From an uncultured Acidobacteriota bacterium (lineage in GTDB: Bacteria; Acidobacteriota; Terriglobia; Bryobacterales; Bryobacteraceae), in NCBI GenBank assembly GCA_902826605.1, contig CADEFM010000002.1, positions 310,001 through 374,000 on the forward strand: a DNA stretch of 64,000 bases, read 5' to 3'. Both the position numbers and the translations under genes were made by a program. The notes below the pieces were generated by a model. That model did not search any database, was not told the origin of the DNA, and saw only the letters and a list, made by a program, of their open reading frames with translations. Every line of letters begins with the position of its first letter. Position 1 is the first letter of the stretch. Shown piece by piece: positions 10,908-18,428 of the stretch.

Positions 10908-11534
10908 TCATTTGCCGACGCTCAGCGAGCGCAGCAAGAGTTTTCGGGCTCTGTGATGACGAGTCTTGACCGCGGAAACGGACAGGGAAAGGGAACGCGC
11001 GGTAGCAGCAATAGTCATCTCACCCAAGTCGCGTAACTGAATGACGGACCGATACTTCTCCGGAAGCCGGTGCAGCGCCTGGTGCAGGCGCTCGCGGTCC
11101 TGCCTTTGCTGGATCTGAATATCGGGCGGGCATGCTGGGTCGGCTAGTTTGTGGGCATGAGTTGCATGCAGTGGCATGGCCCAGGCAGCCGCCTTTCCGC
11201 GCCGAAGGTGGATCACTTCGTTAAACGCAATCTTACTCAGCCAGGTCTTAAAGCTCGCCTCGCGCCGGAATTGTCCGAGGTTGTGAAAAGCTTGAAGAAT
11301 CGCCTGCTGAACGACATCTTCCGCTTCCGAATCATTCCGCAATCTCATCCTCGCGAAGCGAGTGAGGCTTCCCACATGCGGAGCCACCAATTCCCCGAAC
11401 GCATCAGTTCGGCCGTGCAGAACCGAATCAATGAGAGAATCATCTGCGTTGCGCGATGGAGCGGGATTCCCGATTGTCCACGCGGATACAAGATCAGTTC
11501 CCCAGGTTTGGCACCGGTCAGTATATTGATACAT
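10908..11534 (-). CDS. ECF-type RNA polymerase sigma factor (copy 1)
   Basis: About 208 residues with sigma region 2 (FGELVAPHVGSLTRFARMRL, DSEAEDVVQQAILQAF, FKTWLSKIAFN) and region 4 (LPEKYRSVIQLRDLGEMTIAATARSL followed by an HTH). It directs polymerase to a specific promoter set. The ATG at 11534 is used here; a TTG at 11564 would add 10 residues and neither has a clear ribosome site. No anti-sigma factor gene is adjacent, so control must come from elsewhere, perhaps from the neighbouring receiver or STAS proteins (inference). Confidence 0.87.
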   Translation of the reverse strand: MYQYTDRCQTWGTDLVSAWTIGNPAPSRNADDSLIDSVLHGRTDAFGELVAPHVGSLTRFARMRLRNDSEAEDVVQQAILQAFHNLGQFRREASFKTWLSKIAFNEVIHLRRGKAAAWAMPLHATHAHKLADPACPPDIQIQQRQDRERLHQALHRLPEKYRSVIQLRDLGEMTIAATARSLSLSVSAVKTRHHRARKLLLRSLSVGK

Positions 11535-11591
11535 TGGACCAGCGTGAAGCACTTCTGCTGCCAAACAAACGGTGGGTCATGCGATTTCCGA

Positions 11592-12065
11592 TTACCGTTT
11601 CTCTAGCGTGCCACTGTCGATGAAACGGCCTGCAGTCATCATGCGGCCCACTGTAATCTCCTCAGCAAGCGGCGCGAGGTGTTCATAACAGCGAAAACAA
11701 TTCAAGATCATTTCGCGTGTGATGGGTTTGACAACGTATGCGATGCGGCGGATGCCGAATTTCTTTTTCAATTTGTCGCGCTCCAAAGCGGAACTGGTTA
11801 GAATGCAAAATGCAAGCCGATGGTTAGGCGGCAGCGCTTCCAGCACTTCTACCCCGGAGAGTTTGGGGAGATTGAGATCCAGGAAGATCAAATCCGGGTT
11901 GTACGCTTTAGCATGGATGCCGCGCTTCAAGAGAAACTTCACCGCGGTTTCGCCATCGCCCAGAACGGACATCGCGTGCGTGACGCCCATGCGATCAAGC
12001 ACGGTCTTCAGATAGTAAATATCCGCTTCATTATCCTCCACGACTAGAATCTTGAGGGGGCGCAT
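11592..12065 (-). CDS. Stand-alone receiver (Rcp1-like), downstream of a sigma-54-like promoter
   Basis: 157-residue single-domain response regulator: VVEDNEAD pocket, Asp63 in IFLDLNLPKLSG, LTSSAL and VVKPIT. A charged 20-residue tail follows the domain. The ATG at 12065 is preferred over a TTG two codons upstream. It lies directly downstream of a strong -24/-12 match at 12091-12105 and upstream of the ECF sigma gene, so it may head a sigma-54-driven transcript. It has the same Rcp1-like type as the receiver at 7777-8232 and probably receives phosphate from one of the phytochrome-like kinases (inference). Confidence 0.87.
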   Translation of the reverse strand: MRPLKILVVEDNEADIYYLKTVLDRMGVTHAMSVLGDGETAVKFLLKRGIHAKAYNPDLIFLDLNLPKLSGVEVLEALPPNHRLAFCILTSSALERDKLKKKFGIRRIAYVVKPITREMILNCFRCYEHLAPLAEEITVGRMMTAGRFIDSGTLEKR

Positions 12066-12090
12066 CGTCAATTCTCTTGAACAGTGCGCA

Positions 12091-12105
12091 GCAATCGAAA
12101 TGCCA
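12091..12105 (-). promoter_or_regulatory. Sigma-54 (-24/-12) promoter candidate before receiver gene
   Basis: On the minus strand the sequence is TGGCATTTCGATTGC followed by T, with GG and GC at the exact spacing of the RpoN consensus TGGCACG-N4-TTGCW. Transcription would begin near 12079, about 14 bases before the ATG at 12065. It lies in the short gap after the RsbR-like gene, pointing at the receiver. Confidence 0.6.
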
Positions 12106-12131
12106 GTGTCTTCATGTGCGACAAAGTGAAG

Positions 12132-13061
12132 TTAACGCGACACACCTTTGCCTTTTTTAAATTCATCTGGCCGAATCATTTCGTATCCGAGTAGGCGTTC
12201 GGCCTCCTCTATACCGCCTTGCAGGTCGCCCACTGTCTTCATCTTGGTTAAGTCGACGCCGATGGTCACCAGCGTCTGGGCAATTTCCGAAGAAAGGCCG
12301 GTAACGATTACGGTCGCGCCCATCAACCGCGAGGCGTCCACAGTTTGAACCAGATGATTGGCAACCGTGGAATCCACCGCCGGTACGCCGGTGATGTCGA
12401 TGACAACCACCTTCGCTCGATTGGCGCGAATGCCCCGCAACAATTGTTCGGTTAACTGGCGCGCGCGCTGCGGGTCTATCACGCCGACGATCGGCAAAAT
12501 CAGCAAACCCTCTAACACCTGCAGCACGGGCGTGGATAACTCACGGATCGCTTCCTGCTGCTCGCGGATAATACGCTCGCGTTCTTGGACAAAACTGACT
12601 CCGACGGTATTTGCGATGCGATTGGCGGCGGGCTCGTACGCGTCCAGCACTTTATTGAGCATGCTGAAATCGTGTTGATACTTCTGGAAAAGGGATCGTG
12701 CCAGCACATCGCGAAGCAGAAGGACGATTCCGAGCACTTCGTGTGTTTCCACCCCGCGCGGAATGATGCGCTCAGAAAGGTCGCGGGCATATTCCTGGAG
12801 CGCTTCAACAGCGCCGGTCTCCAGCACGGCAACGTAATTATCGTAAACGGCGGTGGCTTCGGCGAAGATTTCTTCCTGCGTCATCGCCGTGAGTAAGCGC
12901 GATTCCGTAATACGGCGAGCCCATTCCTCGCGAAGTTGCGTGCGATGTTTCCGCAGATGCGCCACCAATTCCGTCAAGCGCGCTTGCGTTGTTGCTTCAC
13001 GGGAATCTCGCGCGGCCGAGGGAGCGGTGACCCGAGTCACTCTGTGCAGCTTGGGTCTCAT
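12132..13061 (-). CDS. RsbR-like STAS protein with RsbRD-type N-terminal domain
   Basis: 309 residues: helical N-terminal region (about 25-165) like the RsbRD_N sensor fold, a linker, then a STAS domain (about 178-295) with VVVIDITGVPAVDS. RsbR proteins form stressosome shells with RsbS and control release of the RsbT kinase. By alignment from memory to Bacillus RsbRA, Pro197 sits where the first phospho-Thr (Thr171) would be and Ser231 where Thr205 would be, so only one site seems phosphorylatable. The start has AGGAG 6 bases upstream. It lies 3' of RsbS and a 26-codon mini-ORF. No RsbT or RsbX gene is present in this block. Confidence 0.85.
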   Translation of the reverse strand: MRPKLHRVTRVTAPSAARDSREATTQARLTELVAHLRKHRTQLREEWARRITESRLLTAMTQEEIFAEATAVYDNYVAVLETGAVEALQEYARDLSERIIPRGVETHEVLGIVLLLRDVLARSLFQKYQHDFSMLNKVLDAYEPAANRIANTVGVSFVQERERIIREQQEAIRELSTPVLQVLEGLLILPIVGVIDPQRARQLTEQLLRGIRANRAKVVVIDITGVPAVDSTVANHLVQTVDASRLMGATVIVTGLSSEIAQTLVTIGVDLTKMKTVGDLQGGIEEAERLLGYEMIRPDEFKKGKGVSR

Positions 13062-13077
13062 GCATGGCTCCTGTGTT

Positions 13078-13158
13078 TCACCTGCCGAATTCCCGATATC
13101 GCGCTACCACTACCAAGCCGTCGTAGGTCCATTGCACGGCAAAGCCTGCTTCAGTCAT
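13078..13158 (-). pseudogene. 26-codon mini-ORF, possible rsbT remnant
   Basis: A short frame starts 8 bases inside the end of the RsbS gene (ATGACTGA overlap) and stops at TGA 13078-13080. Its product reads MTEAGFAVQWTYDG then LVVVARYREFGR. The start position and the V-AR-x-x-GR pattern recall the first 25 residues of RsbT kinases, which normally follow rsbS. It could equally be a leader peptide or chance. Confidence 0.3.
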
Positions 13159-13504
13159 ATTCACGATGCAGCACCTCCAGAGCCTCCTCTAGGTCGAGAG
13201 CGGTTGCGACGTCTCCCAATTCCAAGCCGAGTTGCACCATGGCGAACGCAACTTCGGGCTGTATCCCGACGATAACTGTTTTCGCTCCACGCAGGCGAAC
13301 TATTTGGGCCAAATCGCGCACCGTGCGAGTTGCAAACGAATCCATCACATCCAGGACGGTGACGTCCACAATCACGCCTTTCGAGCGATACCGGCCGACG
13401 TGAGCCGCCAAACCATCCCGTAACTGCACCAGATCGTCATCGGTAAGCGTGGATTGAATCGACGCAATGACAAAGTCGCCCTGTTTCAGAATGGGGACTC
13501 TCAC
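13151..13504 (-). CDS. rsbS: RsbS-like STAS protein
   Basis: 117-residue single STAS domain. The VTVLDVMDSFATR loop places Ser56 where RsbS is phosphorylated by RsbT (Ser59 in Bacillus). It would be the core of a stressosome together with the RsbR-like protein encoded just downstream on the same strand. It heads this minus-strand run, so its promoter should lie in 13505-13698, which it shares with the divergent VWA gene. The lack of an intact rsbT next to it is unusual; the kinase may be encoded elsewhere. Confidence 0.87.
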   Translation of the reverse strand: MRVPILKQGDFVIASIQSTLTDDDLVQLRDGLAAHVGRYRSKGVIVDVTVLDVMDSFATRTVRDLAQIVRLRGAKTVIVGIQPEVAFAMVQLGLELGDVATALDLEEALEVLHREYD

Positions 13505-13698
13505 GATCGATCTGTCCTCGTTCCACTAAATAGGCGATCTGCGAGATCATCGGACATTGCTTCATGGATCCATTAGCATCTACAGGGCCACATCGGAGGC
13601 CTCGAGAACTCTTTTACAAACCTGGAAAGTGAATGATCCAAAGGTGCGAACCCAAGTCTGCCTCCCCATGCGCGCCCAGGTTGATATACAATCTCCCC

Positions 13699-14676
13699 AT
13701 GGCAGGGACTTACCGCGCGCTCCTCTATCTGCCGCTGACGCTAGTTCCGTTCATCAGCCGCGCTCAGGAACCGAAGGTAGCAATAGTCCCTCGCCCGCAA
13801 TTGGAGAGGCCTGCCAGCGGTAGCGGCGATGCTACTTTTCAGCTTAGAGTCGATACTTCATTGGTGCTGATTCCGGTTCAGGCAACCTCCTCATCAGGCG
13901 CCACCATCAACGATTTGTTAGCGACGAACTTTCGCGTCTTCGAGGACGGCGCAGAGCAACGAATCATATATTTCTCAAAAGACGACGCACCGGTCTCAAT
14001 AGGATTGGTGTTCGATTCAAGCGCCAGCATGACCAATAAAATGCGCAGATCCGCGGAGGCCGCTGCGGCGTTTTTCCAAACGGCTAATCGGGAAGATGAA
14101 TTTTTTTTGGTCGGGTTTGGGGAACGGCCAAAGCTCAAAGTGCCTTTCACCACCGATCCAGCCTCTGTCTATAGAACGCTCGTCCATTCCAGAGCTTTCG
14201 GGCGCACGTCGTTGTTTGACGCCATCCATCTTGCGCTCATGCAAATGAAAAATGCCAGAAATTCGCGAAAAGCGCTCGTGATCTTGTCGGATGGCGGAGA
14301 CAACCGCAGCCGATTCACTAGAAGTGAGATCAAGGACGAAGTGTTGGAATCCGACGTCCAAATGCACGCGATGGGAATCTTCGATCGCGATATGACTAAG
14401 CACACTACCGAAGAAGAAAATGGCCCCCGATTGCTCAACGAACTGGCTGAACAAACAGGAGGCCGTCTTTACCCCGTTGAGGATATGAATGATTTGAAGG
14501 CGATCTCTCTGAGCCTGGGCAATGCGCTGCGCAATCAATATGTTCTCGGCTATCTTGCAAGTAATTCCGCTCGCGATGGGAAGTATCGCCGAGTCCGGGT
14601 AGACCTAGCAGGACTGCCTGCGACCTCGGCTATAAGACTTTCCCATCGCCGCGGCTATTATGCACCGCCTCGGTGA
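13699..14676 (+). CDS. Secreted VWA protein, acidobacterial type (copy 1)
   Basis: About 325 residues. Signal peptide MAGTYRALLYLPLTLVPFISRAQ, then a strand-rich lead (LVLIPVQATSSSGATINDL, FRVFEDGAEQRI) typical of the VWFA-related family expanded in Acidobacteria, and a VWA domain with MIDAS motif D106-x-S108-x-S110 (DSSASM) and ILSDGGDNRS. It binds a metal and probably a protein ligand outside the inner membrane; the partner is unknown. An upstream ATG at 13633 gives a longer N-terminus that would bury the signal peptide, so the later start is preferred. A homologue lies at 27982-28926. Confidence 0.85.
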   Translation: MAGTYRALLYLPLTLVPFISRAQEPKVAIVPRPQLERPASGSGDATFQLRVDTSLVLIPVQATSSSGATINDLLATNFRVFEDGAEQRIIYFSKDDAPVSIGLVFDSSASMTNKMRRSAEAAAAFFQTANREDEFFLVGFGERPKLKVPFTTDPASVYRTLVHSRAFGRTSLFDAIHLALMQMKNARNSRKALVILSDGGDNRSRFTRSEIKDEVLESDVQMHAMGIFDRDMTKHTTEEENGPRLLNELAEQTGGRLYPVEDMNDLKAISLSLGNALRNQYVLGYLASNSARDGKYRRVRVDLAGLPATSAIRLSHRRGYYAPPR

Positions 14677-14686
14677 CCGTCCTCTA

Positions 14687-15307
14687 TTACCAGCGGAATC
14701 CAAATGTAACGGGAATGTAGTCCGTGTGGAGATCGCTTGTCATGAAGATGCGGTGGTAACGGGCTTCGGCAAAGAACTTACCATGCCACTTGGTCCCGAA
14801 GGCGATGCCAGCCCCCCCGTTTACGCCCGGTTTGTTCACCGTGTAGGAAGCTAGCACATCCGTGGTCGGTACCACGGCCGTATAGAATCCGAAAAAAGGA
14901 TTGAACGTAGTAAACGCCGCAACGCCTGGTTGTGTGAATTCCTGCGTTCGGCGATAGAGGCCTCCTCCACCAATGAGATACACATCGACGTGCCCGCGGG
15001 GTGTCAAGTGAACGATGGGATTAAGCGTCGCTGAAAATATTCCGATGTTCCCGCCTGGGAAACCGGCGCTATTTAACGCTGAGCTATTAATTCCCATGCG
15101 GTTGTAGTCCGCTTGAACCATTAACCCAACGTATTCCGAAAAATTCATTCCTGCCGCTCCCTGGACATTCCAGCCCATGTCGAGTTGTCTGCCGGTGTTG
15201 CCCACCGGTTGAGTGAACCCTCCACCGACGTTAAACGTAAATCTAGGCACTTCCTGGGCACAAGCTGTGACCGCAAAAAGTGTGCTGACGAACAACAAAT
15301 GTTTCAT
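14687..15307 (-). CDS. Outer-membrane beta-barrel protein
   Basis: 206 residues beginning with a signal peptide (MKHLLFVSTLFAVTACAQ). The start is fixed by AGGGAG 7 bases upstream; the frame extends further 5' but without support. The mature part alternates hydrophobic and polar residues in strands (FTFNVGGGFTQPVG, VGLMVQADYNRMG, VDVYLIGGGGLYRR) and ends in aromatic FGFRW, as expected of a small OmpA/OmpX-like barrel inserted by BAM. The function is unknown. It converges on the VWA gene with a 10-bp gap and lies downstream of the second ECF sigma gene. Confidence 0.8.
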   Translation of the reverse strand: MKHLLFVSTLFAVTACAQEVPRFTFNVGGGFTQPVGNTGRQLDMGWNVQGAAGMNFSEYVGLMVQADYNRMGINSSALNSAGFPGGNIGIFSATLNPIVHLTPRGHVDVYLIGGGGLYRRTQEFTQPGVAAFTTFNPFFGFYTAVVPTTDVLASYTVNKPGVNGGAGIAFGTKWHGKFFAEARYHRIFMTSDLHTDYIPVTFGFRW

Positions 15308-15369
15308 AAAGTAACTCCCTCTCTGCGCGTTAGAGCCTGGACGCAGGATGGTTGTTTCGTAAACAGCGA

Positions 15370-15388
15370 CGGCGCCGGTAGGGCGCCG
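15370..15388. repeat. 7-bp perfect inverted repeat between ECF sigma and barrel genes
   Basis: CGGCGCC, a 5-base loop, then GGCGCCG. There is no U-run on either side, so it is a stem-loop or operator rather than a standard terminator. It sits in the untranslated stretch before the barrel gene on the minus strand. Confidence 0.45.
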
Positions 15389-15446
15389 AATCAAGCTATT
15401 TACTCTGAGATTGGTTCACTAACTCTCACTTTCCCAAGACCCGGGA

Positions 15447-15962
15447 TTAGGCTGCCAACTGACATTCCCCGGGGGATTTAGTACGATTGCTTTGCACTAG
15501 CGTTTCGCGTTCCTTGATTCGTGATTGGACCGCACGCCGCGCCCGCAAAAGCCGTATTCGGGCAGCGGTATAGCTGATGCCATGTTTGCGCGCGATTTCC
15601 TCAATGGGGTACCCCTCTAAATAGTCCTCAAACAAGAGACGATCGTTTGGCCGAGACCACGCCAGTACTCTCTGTAAATCAAGCGAACCCAAATTGATAT
15701 CCGCCGCCGCCGGCAGATCCATGAGAGGCAACAATTGGTTCTCACTACGGAGCGCGCCGCGATAACAATTGAGTGCGATCGTGTTTACCCAAGTGGTCAC
15801 CACACTTTCATTGCGAAGTTGATTAATTCGTTCCCAACCCTTCACCCATGCTGCCTGAGCCGCTTCTCTTGCGCAGTCGTTTCGGGCGCCGCGCGATAGT
15901 AGCAGGCGGATCGTCCGATCAAATCCACGCTGATATGCTTGTCCGTATGCTTCCACTGTCAT
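15447..15962 (-). CDS. ECF-type RNA polymerase sigma factor (copy 2)
   Basis: 171-residue sigma-70-family protein. Region 2 is REAAQAAWVKGWERINQLR, VTTWVNTIALNCYRG; region 4 is LLFEDYLEGYPIEEIARKHGISYTAARIRLLRARRAV. It is more divergent and shorter than the ECF factor at 10908-11534. GAGG lies 11 bases before the ATG. No anti-sigma gene is adjacent. It is followed on the same strand, after 139 bp, by the outer-membrane barrel, a plausible target or co-transcribed gene. Confidence 0.8.
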   Translation of the reverse strand: MTVEAYGQAYQRGFDRTIRLLLSRGARNDCAREAAQAAWVKGWERINQLRNESVVTTWVNTIALNCYRGALRSENQLLPLMDLPAAADINLGSLDLQRVLAWSRPNDRLLFEDYLEGYPIEEIARKHGISYTAARIRLLRARRAVQSRIKERETLVQSNRTKSPGECQLAA

Positions 15963-16191
15963 TGCTCAGTAGTCCTCGCACTCATTGGATGCACTTCGAT
16001 GTCCACTGTGTTTTCTGGCTATCTCAAGGCCAAGGCCCGTAGCATCAGTCAATTGCCCCGAAAAATGTTCTGCCGGGAATGCACATGAAGTAGAACTTGC
16101 ATCGCTTTAAGGACGAACCCGCATCGCAGGACGTCAATCTCTGGGCTGGGATCCGTCCAGTGTCGCGTTCCCCGTTGCGCTTCAATAGCCG

Positions 16192-17685
16192 TTAGTTTTT
16201 ACCTGACTCACCATCCACGCCGTGCATTTCCCGCATCTCGCTGATTCGGTTGTGAAGTGTTCTAAGGCTGATGCCAAGCATGGATGCCGCCTTTTTACGA
16301 TTCTGCTTCACGTGACGGAGCGTAAGTTCGATAAAAGCAATCTCGACGGCCGAAAGTGGAATCCCTGGACGTAAAACAATGGACTCTTCGGCAGTTCCAG
16401 GCGGGAGGGGAGCGGCCACACCTCCCGTAGGCATCTGAGCACTCCCTTTTGCATCCAGGTTCACGTGCTGGGTACCAATTGGTCCGGAGCCTGCCAGAAT
16501 GACGGCCCGCTCCATTACATTTCGAAGCTCACGCACATTGCCTGGCCATGTGTATTCCCGAAACCGCTCCAGAACTTGAGGAGTAATCGAAGTGACGCTG
16601 GCACCATGTTTCTCATTCAGCAGCGGGACCATGGAATCGGCCAATAGTGGAATATCCTCGACGCGATCGCGCATTGCCGGAAGTTCGATCTGGAAGACAT
16701 TCAGCCGGTAATATAGGTCACTGCGCAGCGTATTGTCGCGCAGGGCGTCTTCCAGCCGGCGGTTCGTGGCGGCGATCAGCCGCACATCAACAGGCGTTTC
16801 CACCTTTCCTCCCAGTCTCCGAATACTTCGTTCCTCGAGCGCGCGAAGGAGCTTTGACTGAGTTGTCAAAGGCATCTCGGTGATTTCATCGAGAAACAAC
16901 GTCCCACCCTGCGCTTGCTCAAAGCATCCGGCCCGTCGTTCCAGGGCGCCGGTAAACGCTCCTTTCTCGTGACCAAACAATTCATTCTCGATCAGATTTT
17001 CGGGAAGCGCAGCGCAGTTTAAGGCGACGAAGGGCTGATCGGCTCGCAAACTTAGATTATGAATCTCACGGGCGGCCAGTTCTTTGCCCGTGCCGCTTTC
17101 TCCGAATAACAAGATCGAAACGGAACTGGGCGCGGCTTGCCGGATCGCGAAGAATACCGCTTGCATGGAACGGGAGCGCCCAACTAGCCTACCCAGCGCT
17201 CCTTGCAGTACCAAGTCGCGTTTTAGCGTCGCGGCTTCGCGAAGCAGCCTGCTATGTTGAATCGCGCGCTGCAGCAATGACCTGAGAGCGGTGAGCTTCA
17301 CTGGCTTTTCCAAGAACCAATATGCTTCCAAGTCGCGAATAACGGAGAGCGCCTTGTCCAGACTTCCGAAGCCAGTCAGCACAATAGCCGGAGTCAGCTG
17401 CCCCCGCTCGCGAAGCGTGTGGAGCAGTTCAAAACCATCCATGCGCGGCATAACCAGGTCGGTTACGATGACGTCGACGGAACGAAGCTCCAGTTTCTCA
17501 AGTGCCTGCTGGCCGTCGCCCGCAGTGGTGGTATCGTAACCTTCCCGTGATAGAAGATCGGCCAGGTCGCTGCGCAGTTCAGCGTCATCGTCAACAATCA
17601 ATACCCGTCCAAACTGGGAACTCGCAGATCCGTGGGTTCGCGACAAGGTGATTGGAACGTCGCCTTCTGTCTTGGCATTGCTCAT
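16192..17685 (-). CDS. NtrC-family sigma-54-dependent response regulator (copy 2)
   Basis: 497 residues: receiver with Asp76 in [15 protein letters not shown]+ with Walker A GESGTGKE (195-202) and GAFTGA (242-247), Walker B LFLDEI, and a Fis-type HTH ([17 protein letters not shown]). It is clearly paralogous to the activator at 8261-9793 across all domains, including [10 protein letters not shown] in the receiver. It is transcribed away from the ndvB operon, which carries a sigma-54-like promoter at 18144, making it the best local candidate to regulate that promoter (inference). No partner kinase is adjacent. Confidence 0.93.
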   Translation of the reverse strand: MSNAKTEGDVPITLSRTHGSASSQFGRVLIVDDDAELRSDLADLLSREGYDTTTAGDGQQALEKLELRSVDVIVTDLVMPRMDGFELLHTLRERGQLTPAIVLTGFGSLDKALSVIRDLEAYWFLEKPVKLTALRSLLQRAIQHSRLLREAATLKRDLVLQGALGRLVGRSRSMQAVFFAIRQAAPSSVSILLFGESGTGKELAAREIHNLSLRADQPFVALNCAALPENLIENELFGHEKGAFTGALERRAGCFEQAQGGTLFLDEITEMPLTTQSKLLRALEERSIRRLGGKVETPVDVRLIAATNRRLEDALRDNTLRSDLYYRLNVFQIELPAMRDRVEDIPLLADSMVPLLNEKHGASVTSITPQVLERFREYTWPGNVRELRNVMERAVILAGSGPIGTQHVNLDAKGSAQMPTGGVAAPLPPGTAEESIVLRPGIPLSAVEIAFIELTLRHVKQNRKKAASMLGISLRTLHNRISEMREMHGVDGESGKN

Positions 17686-17694
17686 GCGACTCCG

Positions 17695-17952
17695 TTAGCG
17701 ATGAGATCGAAAGCTAGGTTTGGACCCACCCGTGTAGTCGTCCAGAACGCGATCCAACAGCGTTACCCGCAAATTCAGGTATTGGATGCGATTGACGAGA
17801 AGCCGACTATCGGGAGGCGTTTTGGACACAAGGCACTTACTCAAACGCCGTTCGATGGTCTTGATTCCAATCAGCTCATCGGCGATCCACGAAAGGGTTC
17901 CCAGAATCACCGGTGCTTGCGACCTCAAGGAGCGTCTCTTCTGAACTTTCAT
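17695..17952 (-). CDS. Hypothetical small basic protein (doubtful)
   Basis: An 85-residue frame, rich in Arg and Lys, ends 9 bp upstream of the sigma-54 activator gene on the same strand. No domain is recognised and no ribosome site precedes its ATG. It is listed because it would fill an otherwise empty stretch and could be the first gene of the activator transcript. A competing + strand frame covers the same DNA, so chance is possible. Confidence 0.3.
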   Translation of the reverse strand: MKVQKRRSLRSQAPVILGTLSWIADELIGIKTIERRLSKCLVSKTPPDSRLLVNRIQYLNLRVTLLDRVLDDYTGGSKPSFRSHR

Positions 17953-18253
17953 AAAAGCGTCTAAGCACCTGAGTACCCATACTTCCCAGCTTTCTTACCC
18001 CCGTGGCAATTTGGTCGGGAAAATCCTGATCCCCCTACCGGAAAACTGCCAGGAGATGTAAATGTTGCATTGCATCTATAGTCAGAATTGCCGGATTACT
18101 TTTGATGAATTCTCTTACTTGAATCCTGCCTATCACTTCCGCTTGGCATTCCAGTTGCCTGAGCTTATCGTGTTCGTTGCGCGCGTCAGCGCGCCACGTG
18201 TGTTTCAAGCGAACAAATCGAGAAAGCATCCGCGAACGCGGACGGAGAAACCA
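17953..18253. other. Intergenic control region between activator 2 and the ndvB operon
   Basis: About 300 bp without a supported gene, between divergent transcripts. It contains the sigma-54-like element at 18144-18158 reading toward ndvB. Possible activator sites upstream are not obvious; only a short GGGA...TCCC inverted pair near 18016-18035 was noticed. Confidence 0.5.
18144..18158 (+). promoter_or_regulatory. Sigma-54 (-24/-12) promoter candidate before the ndvB operon
   Basis: TGGCATTCCAGTTGC has GG and GC at the exact RpoN spacing. The predicted start near 18170 is about 85 bases before the first gene (18254). Two NtrC-type activators are encoded within 10 kb, one immediately upstream and divergent. 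Confidence 0.6.
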
Positions 18254-18415
18254 ATGCTTGGGTGGTTGACGATGTTTGCGCTACTAGCGCTATGCAGTCT
18301 TCTCACGATGCAAATTGGAAAGGAAGCCATCATACCAGCCGTCACTGCAAGTGTTTTGTTCACTGTCCTTTTTATTCTGTGCCTTCTTACGAGAGTAGTT
18401 CGCGGCCGCGCCTGA
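18254..18415 (+). CDS. Small two-helix membrane protein
   Basis: 53 residues: MLGWLTMFALLALCSLL, a short polar turn (TMQIGKEAI), then a second helix ending in RVVRGRA. Size and layout resemble the small DUF1328/YtjA-type inner-membrane proteins often found with stress genes, but the sequence match is loose. GGAG lies 6 bases before the ATG at 18254; a longer frame from 18062 would start before the sigma-54 element and is not supported. It ends 13 bp before ndvB, so the two are probably co-transcribed. Confidence 0.6.
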   Translation: MLGWLTMFALLALCSLLTMQIGKEAIIPAVTASVLFTVLFILCLLTRVVRGRA

Positions 18416-18428
18416 CGGCCCCGGCCAC

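Noticed and set aside
17632..17964. + strand 110-residue frame upstream of the ndvB operon
   Set aside because: It starts inside the activator gene on the other strand, no domain and no ribosome site.
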